This document shows positions 26,686 to 35,209 of a stretch of DNA of 64,000 nt, piece by piece (within the stretch, counting starts at the first letter, position 1; each line of letters opens with the position of its first letter). This stretch comes from Nodosilinea sp. WJT8-NPBG4. GTDB taxonomy: Bacteria; Cyanobacteriota; Cyanobacteriia; Phormidesmidales; Phormidesmidaceae. The stretch lies in contig JAHHHQ010000054.1 in assembly GCA_019359285.1 (NCBI GenBank), forward strand, positions 34,147 through 98,146, written 5' to 3'. The notes below the pieces were generated by a model that saw only the letters and a program-made list of their open reading frames with translations, was not told the DNA's origin and made no database searches. The translations under genes were made by a program, and so were the position numbers.

Positions 26686-27564
26686 TGTCTCAGTCCCATC
26701 AATTGTAAATAAACTATCTATCCCCGCACCTAAACTTGTGAGGAGAAAATCTTAGTCGAGGAAGCACATTTAATCGGGCTAAACTTCGTCAAATAAACTT
26801 GCACTAACCCACTAATTCGATTGCAGTGGGCAGGAATTTTTCGAGCAAAAAAATGCTCACTAACCCTGACTTACTTTGACTAACTACAATCTTTCCATAG
26901 TCAAAACAGCAGTTTTTACTAGCCGCATTTTATTGGCAGCAGCAGGGCTTAACGACTGCGGGTGCCACAAAATCCCGACGTCTATAGTCTGTCTGATGAG
27001 CGTGGCCTTCTGCTGTTGGGATTGTCCACCAAGGGTCTAACTTGCGGTAGAAACGTTGTAACTCATACCTAAGATAGATTCAGAAAACTTTGCTCCTAGA
27101 CTTATATAGGGTCGACAAAGATTCAGGCTTTACCCTTACACCAGCACCTCCTAAGCACTTAGGTGTTTTAGAAGAAGTTATAACGATATAGCTAAGCAGA
27201 TTGGTGCTAAGTTCATAAGCTTAGTGCCGATTTGCTCTAGGTCTTTTCGAGAATCTATGATCAACATTTGAAGTTAAAGAGTCCAAATACGCGGTCATAA
27301 GGTAAATTGTAAAAAATAATATTTCCAGAATCTCTCTCATCAAGCTCTAGGTAATACTCTGAGCACAAAGAATAGATTTCAAAGTTTGTGACAGCTTTAA
27401 AAATGTTGCCCCCAATACACAATTTGATCTCTAGTTAAGGGCAATATCACATTTAATCGCCAGGAATTTCTTAACCGTTAGACTCTGCATCCATCTAAAA
27501 GCCAAAGCTCAGAATTAGAGTATTCAGCTGTCACCCGTGTTGCATCGCACAATGAGTAGATCCT
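26686..27564. other. 879-bp gene-free, AT-rich region before the sugar island
   Basis: No credible reading frame on either strand and no tRNA-like fold seen. Composition is visibly AT-richer than the preceding genes. Structure present: GAGCA/TGCTC around an A-run (26843-26858), CCTAAG/CTTAGG followed by TGTTTT near 27154-27170, and a 17-bp imperfect hairpin at 27195-27236. It probably holds the promoter and a long leader of the glycosyltransferase operon, or a decayed gene. Confidence 0.5.
27195..27236. ncRNA. 17-bp imperfect hairpin, candidate structured RNA
   Basis: Arm AGCAGATTGGTGCTAAG (27195-27211) pairs along its whole length with CTTAGTGCCGATTTGCT (27220-27236) if four G-U pairs are allowed; the loop is TTCATAAG. 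G-U pairs on the plus strand in place of mismatches suggest an RNA-level structure. No T-run follows. It lies about 330 nt before the first glycosyltransferase of the island. Confidence 0.4.
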
Positions 27565-28866
27565 ATGAGAGCAAACCACAACCGGCCTAACCTTCCTTTG
27601 CAGGTCTCAATTCTGACTCAGTTTTTCCCACCAGACTATGCCGCGACCGGGCAGCTTGTGGAAGAACTAGCCCAGAGCTTTAGTCGCCAGGGGGTAGGGG
27701 TGCAGGTGTTTGCAGGACAGCCGGGCTACGCCTACGATCGCAGGCTCGCCCCCAAGCAGGAGGAGGCCCAGGGAGTAACTATTCGCCGCACGCGCACCTC
27801 GCGGCTCTGGCCCAGGCGAATTCGGGGGCGCGCCGTGGGCGGGTTGCTCTACTGTTTGCGATCGCTCATTAAGCTGCTGCACCCAGCCCGTCGTGGCCAG
27901 CTGCTGCTAGTCACCACCGAACCTCCCTATCTACCGGTGCTGGCCTATCTGATGCATTGCCTGTTTGGCCAACCCTACCTGTGCGTGGTGTACGACCTTT
28001 ACCCCGAAGTAGCCTTGGCTCTAGGAGTGGTCTCAAAGCGCCACTGGCTCGTGCGTCTGTGGCGCTGGCTTAACTGCCGCACCTGGCACCGGGCTGAGGC
28101 CATTGTGGTGCTGAGCCAAACTATGAAGCAGCGCATTGTCGATCACTGCCCTGAAGCCGCCGACAAAATATCGGTAATTCATAACTGGGCTGACCCTAGC
28201 CTGATTGTTCCCCTGCCAAAAGCCAACAACTGGTTTGCTTTAGAGCATCGGCTCGATCAAGTCTTTACAGTGCTCTATTCCGGCAATATGGGGCGCTGCC
28301 ACGACATGGACACCATCCTGGCAGCAGCGATCGCTCTGCGCCACGAGCCCGTCAGGTTTGTGTTTATTGGAGCTGGGGCCAAGCGCCAGCTCTGTGTTGA
28401 CCGCACTGCCCGCGCAGCGCTGACCAATTGCTTGTTTTTACCCTACCAAGCAAAAGAAACCCTGCCCTTTTCTCTCACCGCCTGCGACCTCAGCTTAGTT
28501 AGCTTGGTAGAAGGGGTAGAAGGGTTAGTGGCCCCCAGCAAACTGTACGGCAGCCTAGCGGCGGGCCGACCTGTGGCTGCTATTTGCGAACCCCATTCAT
28601 ACCTGCGATCGCTGCTAGACGAAGGGGGATTTGGCCGTGCCTTTAGCAATGGCGATAGCACTGGGCTGGCTAATTTTATTCGTACACTGGTGGCTAACCC
28701 AGCCCTAGCTCAGCAGATGGGCAACCGAGGTCGCCGCTACATGCAGCAAAAATTTACCCCCGAGCAGGGTACCTACCGTTACTTTGAGGTTGTGAAAGCT
28801 TGCCTACAGACTCCAGCCGCGCCTCCGCTGGCTGAGGTACCTAAGGCTACTGTCTCTCGCCCCTGA
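27565..28866 (+). CDS. Glycosyltransferase family 4 (WbuB-like)
   Basis: 433 residues, GT-B fold. The N-terminal SILTQFFPPDYAATGQLVEELAQSF is the usual acceptor-domain opening. The donor domain has VLYSGNMGRCHDMD and a degenerate E-x7-E region (VEGVEGLVAPSKLYGSLAAGRPVAAI). Members transfer sugars to lipid-linked or growing glycans at the membrane's inner face; donor and acceptor cannot be inferred. GC-rich codon use like the upstream genes, unlike the AT-rich glycosyltransferases further on. It opens the synthesis part of the locus. Confidence 0.88.
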   Translation: MRANHNRPNLPLQVSILTQFFPPDYAATGQLVEELAQSFSRQGVGVQVFAGQPGYAYDRRLAPKQEEAQGVTIRRTRTSRLWPRRIRGRAVGGLLYCLRSLIKLLHPARRGQLLLVTTEPPYLPVLAYLMHCLFGQPYLCVVYDLYPEVALALGVVSKRHWLVRLWRWLNCRTWHRAEAIVVLSQTMKQRIVDHCPEAADKISVIHNWADPSLIVPLPKANNWFALEHRLDQVFTVLYSGNMGRCHDMDTILAAAIALRHEPVRFVFIGAGAKRQLCVDRTARAALTNCLFLPYQAKETLPFSLTACDLSLVSLVEGVEGLVAPSKLYGSLAAGRPVAAICEPHSYLRSLLDEGGFGRAFSNGDSTGLANFIRTLVANPALAQQMGNRGRRYMQQKFTPEQGTYRYFEVVKACLQTPAAPPLAEVPKATVSRP

Positions 28867-29094
28867 CTACACCAAACACGGCAAAAGAATCTTAAAAAAA
28901 CCTGGCTTTAGCCCTTGCTTAATTCAATAAATCCTGTACCCTTCTGGCATGGAGTGGGCTTTGACGGTCACTGTGATCTCAGTCTCTCCCCCGCAACCTC
29001 GGCAGCCATTGCCGAGGCCGTAGCCCAGGACGGGTGTAGCCATCTTTATCCAATGCCTGTTAGCTAGCCCTGTGCTCTTTGCCATTTTTCCCCT

Positions 29095-29520
29095 ATGACT
29101 CAGCCCCGCCGCAATCGCAGCCGATCTAAACGACGCGCCATTTACTGCCCCGACCACGGCACCTACCTCGACAGCGTTAGCCAAAAGTATTCGCTCTACA
29201 CAACTGAGCCCGAGCATCTCCAGCAGCGGGGGTTAAGTCGACTGCGATCGCTCACTGTGATTGCCGGTTACGGCACAGTCCCCTTGACCGGTGAGTGGCT
29301 CGAAGCCTTTTGGTGCAATCACTGTCAAGAAACTCGCTGGTACCATGTCCACAGAACCGTCGCTAATCGGTACATGGTTGTAGCCGCACCAGAAACTCTT
29401 TGGATGCAGGCCAGCGGCGTCATTCTTCCCACCGGCAACCCCAGCGTAGGTGAGTTTACTCGTCGCCAGGCTCGCCAAACCCAATATCAGGGCATCAAAG
29501 ACTTTCGCCGTATTGGCTAA
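29095..29520 (+). CDS. Conserved hypothetical, C-x2-H / C-x2-C protein
   Basis: 141 residues. The N-terminus is very basic (MTQPRRNRSRSKRRA). Cys18 and His21 (CPDH) pair with Cys74 and Cys77 (CNHC) to make a likely four-ligand zinc site around a beta-rich core. The two halves resemble a split zinc ribbon, and no catalytic motif is visible. It lies 33 nt upstream of the ABC exporter permease on the same strand. It could be a nucleic-acid-binding or adaptor protein; I cannot name the family. Confidence 0.72.
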   Translation: MTQPRRNRSRSKRRAIYCPDHGTYLDSVSQKYSLYTTEPEHLQQRGLSRLRSLTVIAGYGTVPLTGEWLEAFWCNHCQETRWYHVHRTVANRYMVVAAPETLWMQASGVILPTGNPSVGEFTRRQARQTQYQGIKDFRRIG

Positions 29521-29553
29521 GCTAGCGCTTGACCCCGACTCAGGTAACTCTCA

Positions 29554-30420
29554 ATGACCAAGCTGAAGATTAAGCGGCGCCGGGAATCGAGTGCTCCCGG
29601 AGAGACCGAGCTGATTATTGAAGCAGGCCGCACAGAGAAAAACTACTGGCAAGATATCTGGCGCTATCGAGAGCTGTTTTATTTCTTAGCCTGGCGCGAT
29701 ATTTTAGTGCGCTACAAGCAAACTGCTATTGGAGTGGCGTGGGCGCTCATTCGGCCATTTCTGACGATGGTGGTGTTTACAGTGGTGTTTGGCCGTCTAG
29801 CCAACTTGCCATCAGATGGCGTGCCCTATCCCATTTTAGTGTTTTCGGCTATGCTTCCCTGGCAGCTATTTTCCACCGCTCTGTCCGAGTGCAGCAACAG
29901 CTTAATCGCTAACGCCAACCTGCTATCAAAGGTCTACTTTCCTCGTTTGGTAGTGCCCACTAGCGCTGTAGTAGTTAGCTTTGTAGATTTTGCCATTTCT
30001 GGCATCATTTTAGTAGCGCTAATGGTGTGGTTTGCCTTTGTGCCCAGTTGGCGAATCATTACCCTACCGCTGTTTACCCTAATTGCCCTAGCAGCATCTA
30101 TGGGTGTAGGGTTGTGGATGGCTTCCCTCAACGTGCAGTATCGCGATTTTCGCTATATTGTGCCGTTCTTAGTTCAGTTTGGTCTCTACATCTCTCCAGT
30201 TGGTTTTAGCAGCAGCATTGTGCCCGCTCAGTGGCGATTGCTGTACTCGTTAAACCCCATGGTCGGAGTGATTGACGGCTTTCGTTGGTCTATTTTAGGG
30301 AATGAAGCCAGTATCTACTGGCCAGGGTTTGCCCTATCGACGAGTCTAGTTGTGCTGCTGCTAGTATCTGGCATCTGGTATTTCCGCAAAATGGAGCGCA
30401 CTTTTGCAGACGTAATTTAG
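29554..30420 (+). CDS. ABC-2 type polysaccharide exporter permease (Wzm/TagG-like)
   Basis: 288 residues with about six membrane helices. Characteristic stretches are FLAWRDILVRYKQTAIGVAW, LPWQLFSTALSECSNSLIANANLLSKVYFPR and ISPVGFSSSIVPAQWRLLYSLNPMVGVIDGFRW (shown in parts), all typical of the O-antigen/teichoic acid exporter permease. With the ATPase 41 nt downstream it forms the complete inner-membrane transporter for a lipid-linked glycan. The N-terminal 25 residues are cytosolic and charged. Confidence 0.93.
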   Translation: MTKLKIKRRRESSAPGETELIIEAGRTEKNYWQDIWRYRELFYFLAWRDILVRYKQTAIGVAWALIRPFLTMVVFTVVFGRLANLPSDGVPYPILVFSAMLPWQLFSTALSECSNSLIANANLLSKVYFPRLVVPTSAVVVSFVDFAISGIILVALMVWFAFVPSWRIITLPLFTLIALAASMGVGLWMASLNVQYRDFRYIVPFLVQFGLYISPVGFSSSIVPAQWRLLYSLNPMVGVIDGFRWSILGNEASIYWPGFALSTSLVVLLLVSGIWYFRKMERTFADVI

Positions 30421-30461
30421 TAATCGATGCCTTCATACCACGACCTTCACCGACGGCTAGC

Positions 30462-31739
30462 ATGTCTGACACAGTAATTCGCGTTGAAAATCTGGGCAAG
30501 AAATATATTATTGGCCATCAACAGCAAGAGCGCTACACGGCTCTGCGGGATGTTCTAGCCAATAAGGCTAAAGGTATTACCCAGCTTTTCAATCCAAAAC
30601 CTTCTAAAAGGCCGAATCCAAGTCTGGAAGAGTTTTGGGCATTGAAGGATGTCTCCTTCGAGGTTGAAAGAGGCGATCGCATTGGCATTATTGGGCGCAA
30701 TGGGGCGGGAAAATCAACCCTACTAAAGATTTTAAGCCGGATTACAGAGCCGACTAATGGGCGCATTTCTATTAAGGGTCGGGTTGCTAGCTTGTTGGAG
30801 GTAGGCACAGGATTTCATCCAGAGCTAACTGGACGAGAAAACCTTTTTCTCAATGGCGCAATTTTGGGAATGGACAGGACAGAAATCAGGCGCAAGTTTG
30901 ATGAGATTGTGGCATTTGCGGAAGTCGAGAGGTTTTTAGATACGCCTGTAAAACGCTACTCCTCTGGAATGTATATTCGCCTTGCTTTTGCAGTGGCGGC
31001 ACATTTAGATCCAGAGATTTTGATTGTGGATGAGGTGCTGGCGGTTGGAGATGCCCAGTTTCAAAAGAAGTGTTTAGGTAAGATGGAACAGGTGGGCCAG
31101 CAGGGAAGAACTGTCCTATTCGTAAGCCATAACATGGCTGCCATGCGATCTCTTTGTAGTCGAGCTATCTTACTAAATCAGGGCCATTTAACAGAAGATT
31201 CTAACGTAGAAAATATAGTTGCTAAATACTTAGCAGAAGAAGATATATCTGAAGCTGTAGTCAAATGGGATTCACAAACAGCACCCCAATCATCAGAAAT
31301 TCGATTTATTAGAGCCTATATTTTGGATAATCAAGGTGATTATGCCTCTTTACTGGATTGTCGGAAGAGATTTCAAATTGCTGTTGAATACGAAATTCTA
31401 AAGCCTCTTCGAGATTTGAGAATTGGCTTTTTTATGCAAAATCTAGAAGGAGTAGCAATTTGCGGCTCTAATGATCCCATGGCATGGACTGAGCCCGCGA
31501 GAGAGCCAGGTCGTTATGTAAGTCAATGTGATTTTCCCGGTTATGTTCTTAATGCAGGAAGATACTCAGTTTATTTTGGTGCAGATATTCCTCCTTACAC
31601 AAAATTGCTTGTATCAACTCCGTATTGTTTGAGCTTCACTGTTGAGGATGTCGAGGGGCACGGATTATTAAATGAAAAACTGCCAGGAGTTGTTCGTCCA
31701 AATCTTAATTGGAAAGTAAATTATCTAGTTCATACATAG
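30462..31739 (+). CDS. ABC exporter ATPase with Wzt-type C-terminal domain
   Basis: 425 residues. The ATPase domain (1-~240) has Walker A GRNGAGKST (78-86), signature YSSGMYIRLA (166-175), Walker B ILIVDE (186-191) and switch His223. Residues ~255-425 form a separate beta-rich domain like the Wzt C-terminal domain, which in O-antigen systems recognises the finished glycan terminus before export. The ATPase part is compositionally ordinary, while from about residue 245 (nt 31194) the DNA turns AT-rich like the following genes. The pair with the permease is clear. The substrate is presumably the product of this locus. Confidence 0.93.
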   Translation: MSDTVIRVENLGKKYIIGHQQQERYTALRDVLANKAKGITQLFNPKPSKRPNPSLEEFWALKDVSFEVERGDRIGIIGRNGAGKSTLLKILSRITEPTNGRISIKGRVASLLEVGTGFHPELTGRENLFLNGAILGMDRTEIRRKFDEIVAFAEVERFLDTPVKRYSSGMYIRLAFAVAAHLDPEILIVDEVLAVGDAQFQKKCLGKMEQVGQQGRTVLFVSHNMAAMRSLCSRAILLNQGHLTEDSNVENIVAKYLAEEDISEAVVKWDSQTAPQSSEIRFIRAYILDNQGDYASLLDCRKRFQIAVEYEILKPLRDLRIGFFMQNLEGVAICGSNDPMAWTEPAREPGRYVSQCDFPGYVLNAGRYSVYFGADIPPYTKLLVSTPYCLSFTVEDVEGHGLLNEKLPGVVRPNLNWKVNYLVHT

Positions 31740-31742
31740 GGC

Positions 31743-32447
31743 ATGGAAGATCTATATACAGTTGAGAATGCGTTGCAATTCAAATGGGCTTCTGTTACTG
31801 GAAGTTTGAATCCCGAACGAGTTTCTCACCTTAAGTTATATATTACTGGAAGCAAAATTCTTGATGCTGGTTGTGGTGGTGGAGCATATGTAGAGTTTTT
31901 ATCTCAACAGGGTTTTGATGTCACAGGTGTTGATAAACATAAACAGTTTCTTCAATTAGCTCAAGACGGGAGTACAACAGATACTTGTATTCAAGGTGAC
32001 ATTGCAAAACTGCCATTTCCCGACAAGACATTTGATTCTTCTTATTGTTTTGATGTCTTAGAACATGTCGACGATAAATTGGCAATAAAAGAATTAGCAA
32101 GAGTTACAACTAGTCGAATTATTATTGCTGTACCAAAAGAAGATGAAACAATGAATAAATATAATCTTACTTTTTTACATTATCAAGACAAAACTCATTT
32201 GAGAAATTATACAGAGGATTCCCTTAAAAAGCTTGCATCAAGTATTAATCCTTCAAACATTCATATATTTACCGAATTGGGAATTCCAGCCAGTTCTTTA
32301 GTTAGAGAAATGATCGACTTTAACAGATTTCAATCTGCTCCTAAAAAGGCTTACAGAAAAATATTCAATTTTCTGCTTCAAAAATTGCTTGATAGAACAT
32401 ATTACAAAGAAATCTATACAGGATTAGTGGCAGTAATTGATGTTTAG
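31743..32447 (+). CDS. SAM-dependent methyltransferase, class I
   Basis: 234 residues. Motif I is KILDAGCGGGAYVEFL with the acidic end of strand 2 in VTGVDKHKQF. Motif II/post-I is KLPFPDKTFDSSYCFDVLEHVDD, typical of the Methyltransf_11 group. The C-terminal 80 residues are helical and variable, where acceptor specificity resides. It starts 3 nt after the Wzt-like gene, so translation is coupled. Methyltransferases next to Wzt often cap the non-reducing end of a glycan and so set chain length and export; that role here is inference. Confidence 0.87.
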   Translation: MEDLYTVENALQFKWASVTGSLNPERVSHLKLYITGSKILDAGCGGGAYVEFLSQQGFDVTGVDKHKQFLQLAQDGSTTDTCIQGDIAKLPFPDKTFDSSYCFDVLEHVDDKLAIKELARVTTSRIIIAVPKEDETMNKYNLTFLHYQDKTHLRNYTEDSLKKLASSINPSNIHIFTELGIPASSLVREMIDFNRFQSAPKKAYRKIFNFLLQKLLDRTYYKEIYTGLVAVIDV

Positions 32448-32608
32448 ATTCAAGCTAAAAATCCCTTCAATATTGATCGATTGGCTTAACTTTAAGCAAG
32501 CGCTTGGATAGTTTAAGATTGAGTACATAAAAATACTTTATTCAAAAATAATTTAATTAAGTAAGTTATGTTCTGTAACTGTTAGCTCTACAAGCATAAA
32601 TTAGATAG

Positions 32609-33892
32609 ATGAAAGTTTTATACGATATTACAGTTTTAGGTATGGGGCACATCATGCCTCGTGCCAAGACAGGAGTTTTCAGGGTTGCAGAGAATTTAGC
32701 CTATGGTTTGAGAGAGGCAGAGGAGTGTGAATTAGAATTTTGTGTTAGCTCAATTCCTGATTGGTTATTTGCTTCCTTTAACTACCTAGATGTGAATATT
32801 AGACTTGGCACAGTTTCGTTTCCTCATTCCTGGAGAAGCAAACGCCAGTTTTGGAACTTTCAAAATAGATTAAACTCGCAGATTGAAGCTTCTCAAGGTT
32901 TAAGGAAAAACTCCCTAAGATTAATACGAAAAATTGTAGACTCAACTGGTCAAACATCTAGAAAAAACTATAAGCCCATTGAACCCAAAAGTATTTCAAG
33001 TAGCAACATTTATCACTCACCCTTCCATCCAATTCCAGAGCAAATTAGAACGACAAATCATTTGCAGAAATTTCTGTCAGTGATGGATTTAATTCCAATT
33101 CTGTTTCCTGATTTCTTTAAGTTTGGTGAGGCTGGCAGTATTAAGGAAGCAATTAACAGCTTAGATCCAGATTCCTGGGTTTCTTGTATATCTCACTCGA
33201 CTAAAGAAGATTTATGTAATTACACAAAACTGATTGATCCTTCAAGAGTTTTTGTAACTCATTTAGCGGCTTCTGAGCTTTTTTATCCTTGTGCTAATTC
33301 TCGACATTTTGAATATGTTTGCGAGAAATACAAGATTCCAAACTCTCCTTATATTTTAAGTCTGAGTACACTAGAACCTCGTAAAAATATCGATCATATT
33401 ATTCGTTGTTATGCTCAGCTTGTTGAGCAGGAAAAGCTGCAAGATCTACATCTAGTGTTAGTTGGTACAAAAGGCTGGAAATACGACAAGATTTATACTG
33501 AACTATCTAATAATCCTATTCTAAAAGATCGCATTATTGTCACAGGTTATGTCGCAGATGAAGACTTAGCTTCTTTGTATAGTAATGCCCTTGCATTCGT
33601 TTATCCCTCATTTTATGAAGGTTTTGGTTTGCCACCTTTGGAAGCAATGCAATGTGGTATTCCTGTGATTACTTCCAATACTTCTTCTCTCCCTGAAGTG
33701 GTAGGTGATGCTGGAATCATGCTAAATCCTAAGGATGTAGATGGAATGTGTCAGAGCTTATTAGACCTATATTCTCAGCCTAATCTACGGCAAGAAATGG
33801 CTCGTAAGTCTATAGGGCAGGCTAAAAAGTTTAGTTGGGAGAAGTGTGTTCAGGAAACGGTCGCAGCTTATAAACTCGCTCTGTCGGTATAG
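32609..33892 (+). CDS. Glycosyltransferase family 4
   Basis: 427 residues. The donor half is clear: LSLSTLEPRKNIDHIIRCYAQ, GYVADEDLASLYSNA and the E-x7-E motif in PSFYEGFGLPPLEAMQCG. The region between residues ~90 and 140 is charged and unlike close relatives. It has AT-rich codon use and a 161-bp AT-rich spacer in front that may carry a promoter. It closely resembles the next gene in its donor domain (SSLPEVVGDAG in both), which suggests duplication within the island. Mannose or related GDP/UDP-sugars are usual donors for this subgroup; the specific sugar is not readable. Confidence 0.9.
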   Translation: MKVLYDITVLGMGHIMPRAKTGVFRVAENLAYGLREAEECELEFCVSSIPDWLFASFNYLDVNIRLGTVSFPHSWRSKRQFWNFQNRLNSQIEASQGLRKNSLRLIRKIVDSTGQTSRKNYKPIEPKSISSSNIYHSPFHPIPEQIRTTNHLQKFLSVMDLIPILFPDFFKFGEAGSIKEAINSLDPDSWVSCISHSTKEDLCNYTKLIDPSRVFVTHLAASELFYPCANSRHFEYVCEKYKIPNSPYILSLSTLEPRKNIDHIIRCYAQLVEQEKLQDLHLVLVGTKGWKYDKIYTELSNNPILKDRIIVTGYVADEDLASLYSNALAFVYPSFYEGFGLPPLEAMQCGIPVITSNTSSLPEVVGDAGIMLNPKDVDGMCQSLLDLYSQPNLRQEMARKSIGQAKKFSWEKCVQETVAAYKLALSV

Positions 33893-33938
33893 GCTCTTGC
33901 CGTTATTTTTTGACAACCAAGTGTAAGTATCTTTTGCT

Positions 33939-35036
33939 ATGCGCATCCTTTATGATGGGCAAATTTATGCCTCGCAGACGGCCGGAGGCATTAACCGTTA
34001 TTTTAGTAACTTGATCAACAATTTACCGAAGTCTGTTCATCCAGTTCTAACGACTTGCCAAACCCCGAGTGTTAATTACCCAAGCCACTCCAACCTAAAA
34101 ACTTTTCATTACCAAAGGTTTGGCTTTCGTCCTGGCCGAATTTCCTACTGGCTTGAGCCTTACTACTTCAGGACAGTAAATTATCTGAATACATTTGATG
34201 TCATTCATCCTACCTACTACAATCTACTATCCCGGCAAGACATTAGCCAATGCCATAATCCTATCGTATTATCTGTTTGGGACATGATTCACGAAATTTT
34301 CCCTGAACAGATGGATGCTCACGGCAACCATCGTGAGATGAAACGGAAGGCTATTCTTGCAGCGCAAAAGATTATTTGTATATCTGAAAATACAAAAAAA
34401 GATTTACTGGAGAGATATTCAATATCAGAGAAAAATATAACAGTTACTTACTTGGCCTCTGAGTTGGATATCAGTATGTCCTACGGTTCAGATTCTATCC
34501 CTGAATCACCCTACTTACTTTACGTTGGCAGTCGTGCAAGTTATAAAAACTTTGAACGCTTACTTATAGCGTTTGCAAAAGTCATTTCTAGCTACAATGA
34601 TTTAGCGCTTTGTGTAGTGGGTTCACCCTTTACAGAAGACGAAGAAAAGCTAATCCACGACCTCGGAGTGGAAGACTATATCGAACATTATGGCTATGTA
34701 AACAATTACCATTTAGCAAAGCTCTATCGTTGTAGTCTTGCGTTTGTTTACCCATCTCTTTATGAAGGTTTTGGCATTCCTCCTTTGGAAGCTATGGCTT
34801 GTGGAACAGTAGCGATTGTGGCAAACTCCTCTAGTCTCCCTGAAGTTGTTGGAGATGCAGGGTTGCTCTTTGACCCGGAATCTACGGATGAACTAATTGA
34901 TCAACTAAGGTTCGTTCTGGATCGTTCAACAGAACGCGATCGCCTGATTAACGCGGGCCGAATGAGAGCAAGGCAATTTAGTTGGGACGAAACTGTAGCT
35001 CAAACTGTAGAGGTTTATCGCACCTTTGCCGCTTAA
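33939..35036 (+). CDS. Glycosyltransferase family 4
   Basis: 365 residues. The opening MRILYDGQIYASQTAGGINRYF is typical of GT4 members that act on exopolysaccharide repeats. The donor domain has LLYVGSRASYKNFERLL and E-x7-E in PSLYEGFGIPPLEAMACG. It is paralogous to the preceding gene in the C-terminal half. It contains the only GCGATCGC I found between 31.0 and 40.6 kb (about 34936). Spacing to the upstream gene is 46 nt, and a 173-bp AT-rich gap follows. Confidence 0.91.
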   Translation: MRILYDGQIYASQTAGGINRYFSNLINNLPKSVHPVLTTCQTPSVNYPSHSNLKTFHYQRFGFRPGRISYWLEPYYFRTVNYLNTFDVIHPTYYNLLSRQDISQCHNPIVLSVWDMIHEIFPEQMDAHGNHREMKRKAILAAQKIICISENTKKDLLERYSISEKNITVTYLASELDISMSYGSDSIPESPYLLYVGSRASYKNFERLLIAFAKVISSYNDLALCVVGSPFTEDEEKLIHDLGVEDYIEHYGYVNNYHLAKLYRCSLAFVYPSLYEGFGIPPLEAMACGTVAIVANSSSLPEVVGDAGLLFDPESTDELIDQLRFVLDRSTERDRLINAGRMRARQFSWDETVAQTVEVYRTFAA

Positions 35037-35209
35037 GAGACTTTTATGTCAATCTCTGAAGGCTTGAGGATTCTTCTAAAGTTAAGTTTTGGGGAAGTGC
35101 AAGAGTCATCTTGGCAACCGCTCCTTATCTAATTATGCCTACAGTTTAAGTTCACCTGTTCATTGCTGGTAAAGACGAGAGAAGTAATGGATATTGCGCA
35201 ATCGCCCCT

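Noticed and set aside
26840..26860. GAGCA/TGCTC hairpin around an A-run as a terminator for the upstream secreted-protein gene
   Set aside because: The stem is only 5 bp, more than 150 nt past the stop and without a following T-run.
26990..27060. CTGATGAG followed by GAAAC about 50 nt later, resembling a hammerhead ribozyme core
   Set aside because: The flanks after CTGATGA and before GAAA do not pair to form stem II, and no stem I or III is evident, so the match is likely chance.
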